Below, one piece after another: positions 27,027 through 36,307 of a DNA stretch of 64,000 bases. The DNA comes from an uncultured Rhizobiaceae group bacterium (GTDB taxonomy: Bacteria > Pseudomonadota > Alphaproteobacteria > Rhizobiales > Rhizobiaceae), in NCBI GenBank assembly GCA_938010435.1, contig CALLUS010000014.1:1-64000 (forward strand), given 5' to 3'. Made by a program: the position numbers and the translations under genes. Below the pieces are notes generated by a model that saw only the letters and a program-made list of their open reading frames with translations, was not told the DNA's origin and made no database searches. Within the stretch, counting starts at the first letter, position 1; each line of letters opens with the position of its first letter.

Positions 27027-27770
27027 ATGATTAGTATCGAGTTTTCCGGAGCAATCAGCCAGGATCAAAGACAAGGGTTTATACGGGCTGCTCAACGTTG
27101 GGATAACGTCATCGAAACTGCATTTTCACCTGTCTTTGTCGATGGCGAAGAATTGAATGGTCTTCGCATTGATGCATCTATCGAATCTATAGATGGCGAA
27201 GGAGGTATTCTGGGTCAGGCAGGACCAACCGTGCTTATGAACGGGACCGAGCTGCCAGTGAAAGGCATAATGCAATTTGATGAATCTGATGTACGACGGC
27301 TTGAAAGCGAAGGCTCGTTCAATGATGTTATTGTACATGAAATGGGTCACGTCATCGGGCTGGGTACTTTATGGAGCCGATTGAATCTGGTTCAAGCAAG
27401 TGGAACGATCAACCCGCAGTTTGTAGGTTCTTCCGCAATGCGCGAATTTGCCGCCCTGCTTAATATTGAAGAGAAACGTCCCGTTCCAATTGCCAATACG
27501 GGTGGTTCAGGCACACGTGAAGGGCATTGGCGTGAAATGGTGTTTGGCGACGAACTTATGACAGGTTTTTTATCTGGTGCTGAGCGCCCACTTAGCCGCC
27601 TAAGCGTCGCTTCTTTTGAAGACATGGGATATAGCGTCAACTACGATGCTGCAGACGACTTTCGGCTGCCCACTTCGATCGAGCTGGCCGAAAAAGGTGT
27701 CATGGAAGCTGTGCGCTCATGTCAATTGTGCCGCATGGGCCGCACAGATCCAATCGTCTTGGAAAGTTAG
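27027..27770 (+). CDS. Leishmanolysin-like zinc metalloprotease without signal peptide
   Basis: The 247-residue protein contains HEMGHVIGLG (residues 104-113), the zincin motif with catalytic Glu105, and a second conserved block with TREGHWREMVFGDELMTG (His167 as likely third zinc ligand, Met178 near the Met-turn) and SFEDMGYSVN. These blocks match the leishmanolysin (peptidase M8) superfamily as found in bacterial secreted proteins. No signal peptide is visible, so it may be cytoplasmic or exported by another route. An AGGAGG site precedes the ATG. A 41-codon in-frame ATG frame after its stop (27784-27909) has no support. Confidence 0.8.
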   Translation: MISIEFSGAISQDQRQGFIRAAQRWDNVIETAFSPVFVDGEELNGLRIDASIESIDGEGGILGQAGPTVLMNGTELPVKGIMQFDESDVRRLESEGSFNDVIVHEMGHVIGLGTLWSRLNLVQASGTINPQFVGSSAMREFAALLNIEEKRPVPIANTGGSGTREGHWREMVFGDELMTGFLSGAERPLSRLSVASFEDMGYSVNYDAADDFRLPTSIELAEKGVMEAVRSCQLCRMGRTDPIVLES

Positions 27771-27983
27771 GGACAAATTGCGGATGAAATACTCCGTCTT
27801 ACCCACAAATTTTGAACGGTTTCTAACAGCTAATTATTCAAACCTGACAAAAGGAACTGTAAGAGAAGAAAGGAAACAGCTTGAGTTTGGGAAATTGAGT
27901 TCCAGCTAGATGCTTTGCAATTAAAACAGTCGTTTAAGAGCAATCCGGCAAAGTACGTTTTGTCCGTTTAGCCGCATCCTGTC

Positions 27984-30797
27984 CTACTCCGCAGCCTCAC
28001 TCACACTCATACGTGAAATTTTGGCCGCGCAATATTTAAACTCCGGGATTTTTCCGTAAGGGTCTAGCATTGGGTTTGTCAGACGGTTGGCCGGGGCTTC
28101 GTTGAAACAGAACGGAATGAAGATCATACCGTCAGCCACTTCGCGATCCGCCCGCAACAGAGCTTCGATTGTGCCACGACGGGTCGCCACTTCAATCATG
28201 TCACCTGCCTGCATGCCTTGTTTAGCAATTTCTCGTGGATTCATGGCCGCAAAACCTTCCGGCTCGATATCATCCAACACGCCTGCACGACGCGTCATAG
28301 AACCCGTATGCCAATGTTCCAGCAAGCGTCCGGTGGTCAGAACCATCGGATAATCATCATCCGGCACTTCGTCAGGTGCACGCAAGTCCGCAGGAACAAT
28401 GCGCCCGCGTTTATCGTTAGTTGGGAAACCATCGTAGAAAATAACGGCATCGCCCTCAGCACCTTCTGACGGCACCGGATAAGTCACGCTGCCATCGGCT
28501 TCAAGGCGTTCCCACGGCATGTAGTCGAGAGACTTCATCACTTGACGCATTTCTTCGTAAACTTCGGGAACATCTTTGTAATTCCAATCCAAACCACAGC
28601 GGTTCGCGAGATCAACAGTGATCTCCCAATCCAAACGCGCCTCACCCGGCAATGGCAAAGCGGGACGACCGATCTGCACCTGACGGTTGGTGTTTGAATA
28701 TGTTCCAAGTTTTTCCGCATGAACGGAAGCAGGCAAAACCACATCTGCATGCCACGCTGTTTCGGTGAGGAAAATATCCTGCACCACCAAATGATCTAGC
28801 TTCGCGAATGCAGCCCGTGCATGAAGTTGATCGGGGTCAGACATGGCTGGGTTTTCACCCATAATATACATACCAGTAATTTCATCGGCATGGATTGCAT
28901 CGATGATTTCAACAACCGTGAGACCTTTGACAGGATCGAGCGTACGCCCCCAAAAATCTTCCATTTCACCGCGAATATCACCGTTCTCAACGGATCGGTA
29001 ATCAGGAAAGAACATGGGGATCAACCCTGCATCCGAAGCGCCTTGCACGTTGTTTTGACCGCGCAATGGATGAAGCCCTGTGCCCGGGCGTCCCACATGA
29101 CCCGTGATCAAAGCAAGCGCAATCAGGCAACGGGAGTTGTCCGTTCCATGGGTGTGTTGGGAAATGCCCATGCCCCAGAAAATCATTGAGCGTTCGGACG
29201 TTGCATAGCGGCGCGCCACTGTGCGAAGAGTATCCGCATCGACACCGCAAACATCCGACATCGTCTCAGGAGAGAAGTCTTTGACCTTCTCTTTCAGCGC
29301 ATCAAAACCAGTTGCATTGGCTTGGATATATTGTTCGTCGTAAAGTTTTTCTTCGATGATAGTGTGGATCATCGCGTTCAGCATCGCCACATCACTGCCC
29401 GGTGTGAACTGAACCGAGTGTTCCGCGTGGCGCATCATGTCTTGACCGCGCGGGTCCATGATAATCAGTTTCAAATCATTCTGTTTCACCGCTTGCTTGA
29501 AATAAGTCGCAGCCACAGGGTGATTGGTTGTTGGGCGCGCACCAATGACAATCACGCAATCGGCTTTCATGGCATCGGTAAATGGCGCAGACACCGCGCC
29601 AGACCCAACACCTTCCAGCAAAGCCGAAACGGAAGACGCGTGGCACAGCCGTGTGCAATGGTCCACATTGTTGGTGCCAAAGCCTTGGCGAATGAACTTC
29701 TGGAACAAATACGCTTCTTCGTTTGATCCTTTCGCGGAGCCAAACCCAGCCAGCGCATTGCCGCCTTTTGTGTCGCGAATATTGTTCAAACCAAAGGCCG
29801 CTTTTTCCATCGCCTCTTCCCATGTGGCTTCTCGGAAAATGTCTGACACTTTCATGAAGCGCATATCGATGTCAGCCTGTTTGGGCGCATCGTCACGGCG
29901 GATCAATGGCTTGGTCAGGCGCTCACTCGACATGGCATAATCATAGCCAAAACGGCCTTTAACGCAGAGGCGATTGTTATTGGCCGGGCCATCACGACCA
30001 TCCACCAGAACGATCTTCTCGTCTTTGGTATAAACAGTCGTCTGACAACCCACACCGCAGAACGGACAAACGGAATCCGTGGCTTTGTCGAAATCATCTA
30101 CAACGCGGGTTTTCCCCGCATCGTCCATCAGTGTTTTTTCAAACAATGCACCTGTTGGGCAAACCTGCACGCACTCGCCACATGTCACGCATGTGGAGAA
30201 ACCCATCGGGTCGTGAATATCAAACACTGGAATGGAATGGTGGCCGCGTTCGCCCATACCCAGTACATCATTCACCTGCACTTCACGGCAAGCGCGCACA
30301 CAGAGGTTACATGCGATACAAGCGTCCAGATTCACCGCGATGGCAGGGTTGGAAATATCGTGAACATCAGGCGTGGTCGATGTGCCATTGTCGTGATGGC
30401 CATCAAACTTGGACGGCAGACGGTCACTGCCAGCAATGCCAAAATCTCCAGCCCATTCCCAAAATGTTGCTTTTGCATCGGGGCTTTCGTATGGCGCACG
30501 CATATCGGCAGCCAAAAGCTCAAACACCATTTTGCGCGATTTATCAGCCCGTTCCGTATCGGTTTTGACCACGAGACCATCTGAGGCCTTGCGCTGGCAG
30601 GAAGCGGCCAACACACGCTCACCTTCAATCTCCACCATGCAAGCGCGACAATTGCCATCGCTGCGATAACCGGGCTTGTCGAGATAACACAAGTGCGGAA
30701 TGCGCGTGCCTTCACGCTTCGCAACTTGCCAAATAGTTTCGTCAGCGGAAGCCGAAACTTCTTTCCCGTCGAGGGTGAACTTGATGGTGTTGGTCAA
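27984..30797 (-). CDS. fdsA: NAD-dependent formate dehydrogenase, alpha (catalytic) subunit
   Basis: The roughly 937-residue protein has a 2Fe-2S N-terminus (CYLDKPGYRSDGNCRACMVEIEG), two 4Fe-4S ferredoxin motifs (CIACNLCVRAC; CVTCGECVQVCP), the molybdopterin 4Fe-4S motif (CPFCGVGC with a later LCVKGRFG) and NVDHCTRLCHASS with the catalytic Cys and His. It oxidises formate to CO2 using a bis-MGD Mo or W cofactor. I propose a TTG start at 30797: GGAGG lies 8 bases upstream, and it follows the Spy-like stop by 1 base. An ATG at 30842 would overlap that gene by 44 bases and has no visible ribosome site. Confidence 0.9.
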   Translation of the reverse strand: MTNTIKFTLDGKEVSASADETIWQVAKREGTRIPHLCYLDKPGYRSDGNCRACMVEIEGERVLAASCQRKASDGLVVKTDTERADKSRKMVFELLAADMRAPYESPDAKATFWEWAGDFGIAGSDRLPSKFDGHHDNGTSTTPDVHDISNPAIAVNLDACIACNLCVRACREVQVNDVLGMGERGHHSIPVFDIHDPMGFSTCVTCGECVQVCPTGALFEKTLMDDAGKTRVVDDFDKATDSVCPFCGVGCQTTVYTKDEKIVLVDGRDGPANNNRLCVKGRFGYDYAMSSERLTKPLIRRDDAPKQADIDMRFMKVSDIFREATWEEAMEKAAFGLNNIRDTKGGNALAGFGSAKGSNEEAYLFQKFIRQGFGTNNVDHCTRLCHASSVSALLEGVGSGAVSAPFTDAMKADCVIVIGARPTTNHPVAATYFKQAVKQNDLKLIIMDPRGQDMMRHAEHSVQFTPGSDVAMLNAMIHTIIEEKLYDEQYIQANATGFDALKEKVKDFSPETMSDVCGVDADTLRTVARRYATSERSMIFWGMGISQHTHGTDNSRCLIALALITGHVGRPGTGLHPLRGQNNVQGASDAGLIPMFFPDYRSVENGDIRGEMEDFWGRTLDPVKGLTVVEIIDAIHADEITGMYIMGENPAMSDPDQLHARAAFAKLDHLVVQDIFLTETAWHADVVLPASVHAEKLGTYSNTNRQVQIGRPALPLPGEARLDWEITVDLANRCGLDWNYKDVPEVYEEMRQVMKSLDYMPWERLEADGSVTYPVPSEGAEGDAVIFYDGFPTNDKRGRIVPADLRAPDEVPDDDYPMVLTTGRLLEHWHTGSMTRRAGVLDDIEPEGFAAMNPREIAKQGMQAGDMIEVATRRGTIEALLRADREVADGMIFIPFCFNEAPANRLTNPMLDPYGKIPEFKYCAAKISRMSVSEAAE

Positions 30798-30798
30798 A

Positions 30799-31359
30799 TC
30801 AATGGCCTCCGTGCCCGTTGCCGTAACCACGCAACGAGGCATATTTGAGTTTTTGCTCGGTTGTCAGCAATGGGGTCACCTCAAGGTGCGCCGACAGATG
30901 AACACTGCGCAATTGAGCGCGCGCATTCTCTGCAACTGACAAAAGTCTATCGAGTTCTTGCTTGGTAATGGCTTTGGAAACAAACGCTGCATCGAGTGCT
31001 TTTTCGGCGTTGATCAATGCCAGGCCCAACCCTTTTGCTTTCGACTGCATGCGCACAAAAGCATCGTTCACGGCGGTCTTTTGCACGTCATTCAGCGCAA
31101 GCTTTTCTGCAAATTCCAAAACGTGAGAAGGTCCAGGATAGTCATTGAACTCAGCCGGTTTGGCTAAGCCCCAGCCTTTGCCATCTTTCAAATCAGCAAC
31201 ATCCTTAGCGCTTAAGCTGCTGATACGTCGACCTTGCTCATCAGCATAAGGTTGATTTGCACTGTGCCCATTGAGGGCATTAGGAACCAAAATTGTTGAG
31301 ATAGAACCAAGCCCCAAACCAATTGCAAATACGGCGATTACAGGAATTTTAGTTTTCAT
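30799..31359 (-). CDS. Spy/CpxP-like (LTXXQ) periplasmic protein in the fdh operon
   Basis: The 186-residue product has an N-terminal signal-anchor (MKTKIPVIAVFAIGLGLGSISTILV), then a mostly helical domain with LALNDVQKTAV (LTxxQ-like) and LTTEQKLKYASLRG near the C-terminus, followed by a GNGHGGH tail. This matches the Spy/CpxP/ZraP-like family of periplasmic chaperones or metal sensors. It lies between the formate dehydrogenase beta and alpha genes, which is unusual for a periplasmic protein. Its role in the enzyme is not known; metal-related maturation or stress sensing are possibilities. Confidence 0.78.
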   Translation of the reverse strand: MKTKIPVIAVFAIGLGLGSISTILVPNALNGHSANQPYADEQGRRISSLSAKDVADLKDGKGWGLAKPAEFNDYPGPSHVLEFAEKLALNDVQKTAVNDAFVRMQSKAKGLGLALINAEKALDAAFVSKAITKQELDRLLSVAENARAQLRSVHLSAHLEVTPLLTTEQKLKYASLRGYGNGHGGH

Positions 31360-31432
31360 TTGAATTCAATCTCCACATCGGAATAGAGAAAATCGTTGGC
31401 ACAAATTTGAACCGTGGCTTTTCGTTTCAACA

Positions 31433-33121
31433 TCACAGATCATCCCGAAAGTGGACCAACAAATGGTTCACAGGATTGGGTGCGGCCTGCCCTAGACCGC
31501 AAATGCTGGCGTCACGCATAACCTGCTCCAAATCGCGAATTGTGCCCTCGTCCAACTTATCTTCACTACGCAGAAGTTTGCCGAGTTTTTCGGTTCCACC
31601 ACGACATGGCGTACACTGGCCACAACTTTCGTGTGTGAAGAAATCCACCAAATTCAACGTCACATATTTGATATTATCCTGATCGGAAAAGACCACAATG
31701 GCGTGCGAGCCAACGAAGGAGCCGAGCTCGGCAAGCCTGCCGCCAAAATCCAACGGTACATCGTTTTCGGATGCGGGCAAAATGCCGCCTGACGCGCCAC
31801 CCGGCAAATAAGCTTTGAAACTGTGGCCATCAGCCATACCGCCACAATGATCGTCGATCAGCTCTTGAATCGTCACACCAGCTGGCGCGATTTTCACACC
31901 CGGGTTTTTCACCCGTCCAGAGACAGACCATGACCGCATTCCCGGATGTCCTTCTTTGCCTTGGTCGGCAAACCACTTTGCACCTTTTTCCAGAATGGTC
32001 GGCACCCAATAAAGCGTCTCCACATTGTTGTTCAGTGTTGGGCGATTAAACACCCCCACTTCCGCAATATAGGGCGGGCGATGACGCGGCAGACCACGCT
32101 TGCCTTCTATGGATTCAATCATCGCGGATTCTTCACCACAGATGTAAGCACCTGCTCCACGGCGCAATTCGAAGAAACCTTTTTCAGCAATGCCTGCAGC
32201 TTCGAGTGCTGCAATTTCATCCCGCAAGATTTGCAGCACAGCAGGATATTCATCGCGCATGTAAACGTAGCAACGTTCAGCCTCGACCACAGATGCGCCG
32301 ATCAACGCGCCTTCAAACATGGCATGAGGATTGCGCTCTAAATAGTAGCGGTCTTTGAATGTTCCCGGTTCACCCTCATCACCATTGATCGTCATAAGGC
32401 GTGGGCCTTCATAGGCACGCACAAACGACCATTTTTTGCCTGTTGGAAAACCAGCGCCGCCCAAACCGCGCAGGCCAGCATCAGACAGTTTTGCAATAAT
32501 ATCGTCCGCCGACACTTCGCCAGACTTGACCTTGTTCCAAACGCCGTAACCGCCTTCGGCTTGATAAGCTTTTAGATCTTTGTAGTCAGGCTTAAGTGCC
32601 TGTATTTCGCCAGATTTTGCAAATGCCAGAAGGCTTTCTACAGTGGCATTTCCAACTTCGCGATCACCCACACGCGCGGCAGGAGCCACATCACATCCGC
32701 CCATACAAGGCGCGCGCATAATACGAACGGCTTCGGGATCTACGCCATTTTCCAATTCGGCGATTAGTGTTTCCGCGCCTGCCATCATGCAAGAAACAGA
32801 ATCACACACACGAATAGTCAAAGGTGCAGGAATAGCTTCGCCTTCTTTTACAACATCAAAATGATCGTAGAACGAAGCCACTTCATAGACTTCCACTTGC
32901 GAGAGGCGCATTTCTTCCGCCAATGCGCGAATATGTTTGACCTGCAAACACCGGTATTCATCTTGAACCAAATGCAGGAATTCGATCAGCAAGTCGCGAC
33001 GACGCGGACGGTCTCCCAAAAGACGCTGAATGTCTGCCAGAGCAGCGTCATCTAACTGACGGCCCTTTGGCTTAGAATTATTGCGTTTGCGACCAGATTT
33101 TGATCCAGACATATCCAGCAT
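31433..33121 (-). CDS. fdsB: Formate dehydrogenase, fused gamma-beta (FdsG-FdsB) NADH-producing subunit
   Basis: The 562-residue protein fuses two electron-transfer parts. Residues about 25-175 are NuoE-like (VCDSVSCMMAG and APCMGGCDVAP give the four Cys of the thioredoxin-like 2Fe-2S site). Residues about 185-560 are NuoF-like, with the FMN/NAD site GLRGLGGAGFPTGKKW and the 4Fe-4S motif CGQCTPCRGG. Fused beta subunits of this type occur in Methylobacterium formate dehydrogenase 1, so the enzyme should be an NAD-dependent alpha-beta FDH. The Spy-like and alpha genes follow downstream. The start at 33121 has GGAG upstream. Confidence 0.92.
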   Translation of the reverse strand: MLDMSGSKSGRKRNNSKPKGRQLDDAALADIQRLLGDRPRRRDLLIEFLHLVQDEYRCLQVKHIRALAEEMRLSQVEVYEVASFYDHFDVVKEGEAIPAPLTIRVCDSVSCMMAGAETLIAELENGVDPEAVRIMRAPCMGGCDVAPAARVGDREVGNATVESLLAFAKSGEIQALKPDYKDLKAYQAEGGYGVWNKVKSGEVSADDIIAKLSDAGLRGLGGAGFPTGKKWSFVRAYEGPRLMTINGDEGEPGTFKDRYYLERNPHAMFEGALIGASVVEAERCYVYMRDEYPAVLQILRDEIAALEAAGIAEKGFFELRRGAGAYICGEESAMIESIEGKRGLPRHRPPYIAEVGVFNRPTLNNNVETLYWVPTILEKGAKWFADQGKEGHPGMRSWSVSGRVKNPGVKIAPAGVTIQELIDDHCGGMADGHSFKAYLPGGASGGILPASENDVPLDFGGRLAELGSFVGSHAIVVFSDQDNIKYVTLNLVDFFTHESCGQCTPCRGGTEKLGKLLRSEDKLDEGTIRDLEQVMRDASICGLGQAAPNPVNHLLVHFRDDL

Positions 33122-33339
33122 GTTGGCTCCAATACAAGCTTCTCAGCTTTAATTTCCAAACACAGTAACCGTATCGTTGAATGCAACAACTCAACTTCAC
33201 GTCATGTGATTATTGGAATGTGACCGTTTGTGGGGATGCTTTAGCGCATCACGGTGCCACTCTCTTCGGGAACCCTGTCCGATCCGTATTCAATATCAGA
33301 ATAAATCCCGTGTGCAAGCAGGTCACGCAAAAATCCGGA

Positions 33340-34491
33340 TCAAGCTGAAAGCGTCATTTCCACCAGCTGTGCCACATCACTTGGCGAAGCATCCCGCGCA
33401 GTCGCATCCAGCATGGCAATATTTGCCGGAGCAACCATATCCCGGGCCAAAATACCGGCAGACACTTTCGATTTCTCTTCACTGTTCAGCACGAGAGATT
33501 GTCCACATTTTCCCGCCAACTCATGTAAAATATCAGGAATATCTTCCCCACGTTTACCGCCCATAATGACGGCGGCGTGATCAAATGCCTCTCGATTGCC
33601 CTCAATCGCCCAATTCATAGTAGCAACCAGCGCAACCGACACCGCACGTCCATGGGGAATAGCCGCAATCGACCCCAACGCATGGCCAATATTATGCGCT
33701 ACAGCGCACCCCGTATTGCCAATGGCCAACCCACCGTAAGCAGCAGCCAACATCATGCCAGAACGGGCCTCAATGTTATCTGGTTCGTTAACCGCACTTA
33801 CCAAATTTGCAAATGCATGTTTGATACCATTGTCAGCAATGGAATCATTTTCGCCATAGCGATAACGGTTGGTGCGGGATTCTAAACTGTGAACCAAAGC
33901 GTCCATTCCAGTAAAGAACGTCCAAAACGCTGGAAGTCCCACTGTTAGTTCAGGGTCCATCAAAGCCATATCCGGTTTCAAGGGCGGACCCCAAAACCAA
34001 TTTTTCGTGCCATCAGTTTGGGAAATGATGGATGTGCCTGTGGTTTCCGATCCCGTTCCCGCTGTTGTAGGCAGTGTAATCAGCGCCGTTTTGCGAAACG
34101 GCAATTGGGTTTCAGCCAATCGATAAGGGGCACATCCCTCACCTGTATGCGCCAGTACAGCAACAACTTTCGATGTATCCAGCGCAGATCCACCACCCAT
34201 ACCGACGATACAATTGGCATTCATTTCAAAAGCCCGTTTTGTAGCGGCATCGACAGAAGTTTCTTTGGGGTCGCTTTGCAACTCATCAAACACCGCAACT
34301 GTATGACCAGCTTCGCGAATTGAGGTCTCAACCCGATCCACCAGCCCCATTTGCTTCAAAGCAGGATCACAAACAACCAACACTTTGGCATTGGCACCAA
34401 CAGTGTCGGTTACATGACTGCCCGTGAGTTTAGCAGCACCTGGCGCAAGGTTCATCGCGGGATGTTTGGTGAGAGAAAATGAGTGTGTCAT
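33340..34491 (-). CDS. Iron-containing alcohol dehydrogenase
   Basis: The 383-residue group III alcohol dehydrogenase has GMGGGSALDTSK (NAD-binding), TTAGTGSETTG and the metal-ligand helices with GMDALVHSLES and VAHNIGHALGSIAAIPHGRAVS. The substrate cannot be read; family members act on short alcohols, lactaldehyde, or formaldehyde-related substrates. It is divergent from the MttB-MDR-DMGDH operon with a 222-base gap, so it could be coregulated in methyl-group metabolism, but that is inference. Confidence 0.88.
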   Translation of the reverse strand: MTHSFSLTKHPAMNLAPGAAKLTGSHVTDTVGANAKVLVVCDPALKQMGLVDRVETSIREAGHTVAVFDELQSDPKETSVDAATKRAFEMNANCIVGMGGGSALDTSKVVAVLAHTGEGCAPYRLAETQLPFRKTALITLPTTAGTGSETTGTSIISQTDGTKNWFWGPPLKPDMALMDPELTVGLPAFWTFFTGMDALVHSLESRTNRYRYGENDSIADNGIKHAFANLVSAVNEPDNIEARSGMMLAAAYGGLAIGNTGCAVAHNIGHALGSIAAIPHGRAVSVALVATMNWAIEGNREAFDHAAVIMGGKRGEDIPDILHELAGKCGQSLVLNSEEKSKVSAGILARDMVAPANIAMLDATARDASPSDVAQLVEMTLSA

Positions 34492-34713
34492 GGGAATCTC
34501 TTAAAGGCATCATTTCGCAAACTTTGCTCACCATTTCCCTTGATCGACAAGTGATCTGCGGCACAAAATTTCGTATTTTTAACAATATTGCTCGCAGGTG
34601 TCGTATTTTCCGCAACCCGTGTCGCCCGTTCGTCGCTTTTGTGTTGGTAGCAAACCACTATGGACTCAGTATATCGTTCTTCAAAACAACCAGAACGGTG
34701 GGGAGGTTTCGAC

Positions 34714-36285
34714 ATGGACATTGAACAGCCAACGGATGCAGCTGCGCCAAGAGCACGGCGCGGACGCAGCGGCGGACGTGATGGTAATGCGCGGCGCGGT
34801 GGCCCAGCCATCCGCCAAAGCGATTGGCAAAACAATGTCATTCTAGACCCACCGACCGAACCGATTGACCAAGAAAGTGTTCAGAAAATCCACAACACCG
34901 CCATGCGTATCTTGGAAGAAATCGGCATTGAAATGCTGAACCAAGAAGCCATCGACGTGTTGAAAAAGCACGGAGCTAAAGTAGATGGGCCAAAGGTTTT
35001 TCTCGATCGTGAATTTGTCATGGAAAAGCTGGCGCTTGTTCCCTCCGAATTCACGCTAACACCTCGCAACCTCAATAGAAAAATCACCATTGGCGGCAAA
35101 AACATTGTGTTCGGCAATGTGTCCAGTCCGCCCAATTGCTCAGACCTTGATACAGGTCGTCGAACGGGCACTCACGAAGACTATAAAAACTTCATCAAGC
35201 TGACCCAGTATTTCAACTGCATTCATTTCGCGGGTGGTTATCCCGTGGAACCAATGGACATTCACCCGTCCGTTCGTCACCTTGACTGTCTTTACGACAA
35301 GCTCACCCTCACCGACAAAGTTGTTCATGCCTATTCACTTGGCAAGGAACGCGTTGAGGATGTGATGGAAATGACACGCATTGCCGGCGGCCTCACCCAC
35401 GAAGAGTTCGATGCTACGCCGCGCATGTACACAAACATCAACTCAACATCGCCGCTTAAACATGATGAGCCCATGTTGGACGGGCTTATGCGTTTGGCGC
35501 GGCGCGGCCAACCGACAATTGTCACCCCTTTCACATTGGCAGGTGCTATGGCGCCTGTGACCATGGTCGGTGCCGTGACCCAGTCACTGGCAGAAGCACT
35601 TATTGCCGTTGTCTTGTCCCAATGCATCAATCCGGAAGTTCCGGCGGGAATCGGAACATTCACTTCTAATGTAGATATGAAAACAGGAGCCCCCGCTTTC
35701 GGCACGCCTGACTATGTTCGTGCCACACAAATCACTGGTCAGATGGCGCGGTTTTACAATTTGCCCATGCGGTCTTCCGGCGTGTGCGCCGCCAATGTGC
35801 CAGATGCCCAAGCCACTATGGAAACAATGTTTTCTATGATGGCATCCGTCACCTCCGGCACAAACATTGTTTATCACGCGGCAGGTTGGCTCGAAGGTGG
35901 GCTATGCGCCTCTTATGAAAAATTTATCATTGATTGCGAAATGCTTCAGAACTTCCAATCATACTTCAAACCCATGGTCGTAGACGATGACACATTGGCG
36001 TTTGATGCCATGAAAGAGGTTGGTTCCAATGGCCATTTCTTCGGCATTCAACACACTCAAGATCGTTACGAAACAGCTTTTTACTCTCCGTTCCTGAGCG
36101 ATTGGCAGAACTACGAAAACTTCCGCGACAATGGCGCTGTTTGGACTGCTGAACGCGCCAACAAAATATGGAAGAAAATCCTCAACGAATTCGAGGCTCC
36201 TCCCATGGATGAAGCTATAAAAGAAGAACTCCAAGCCTTCGTTGCCAAGCGCAAAGAAGAAGGCGGAGCACCAACGGATTTTTAA
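34714..36285 (+). CDS. MttB-family corrinoid-dependent methyltransferase (1)
   Basis: The 523-residue protein belongs to the trimethylamine methyltransferase MttB superfamily, whose members move a methyl group from an N-methyl compound to a corrinoid protein. It has no in-frame amber codon, so it is a non-pyrrolysine member like the glycine betaine enzyme MtgB. Recognisable blocks are NTAMRILEEIGIEML, NINSTSPLKHDEPMLDGLM and IVYHAAGWLEGGLCASYEKFI. Residues 11-30 form an Arg/Gly-rich extension before the fold. The ATG at 34714 has GGGGAGG 8 bases upstream, better than the upstream frame start. It is followed by a dehydrogenase and a DMGDH-like gene, which supports glycine betaine as a candidate substrate. 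Confidence 0.85.
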   Translation: MDIEQPTDAAAPRARRGRSGGRDGNARRGGPAIRQSDWQNNVILDPPTEPIDQESVQKIHNTAMRILEEIGIEMLNQEAIDVLKKHGAKVDGPKVFLDREFVMEKLALVPSEFTLTPRNLNRKITIGGKNIVFGNVSSPPNCSDLDTGRRTGTHEDYKNFIKLTQYFNCIHFAGGYPVEPMDIHPSVRHLDCLYDKLTLTDKVVHAYSLGKERVEDVMEMTRIAGGLTHEEFDATPRMYTNINSTSPLKHDEPMLDGLMRLARRGQPTIVTPFTLAGAMAPVTMVGAVTQSLAEALIAVVLSQCINPEVPAGIGTFTSNVDMKTGAPAFGTPDYVRATQITGQMARFYNLPMRSSGVCAANVPDAQATMETMFSMMASVTSGTNIVYHAAGWLEGGLCASYEKFIIDCEMLQNFQSYFKPMVVDDDTLAFDAMKEVGSNGHFFGIQHTQDRYETAFYSPFLSDWQNYENFRDNGAVWTAERANKIWKKILNEFEAPPMDEAIKEELQAFVAKRKEEGGAPTDF

Positions 36286-36307
36286 ACCAGTGACACTCCC
36301 CTCAAAG

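Noticed and set aside
27784-27909. 41-codon frame after the protease gene
   Set aside because: Weak ribosome site, short, and no recognised similarity, so not called as a gene.
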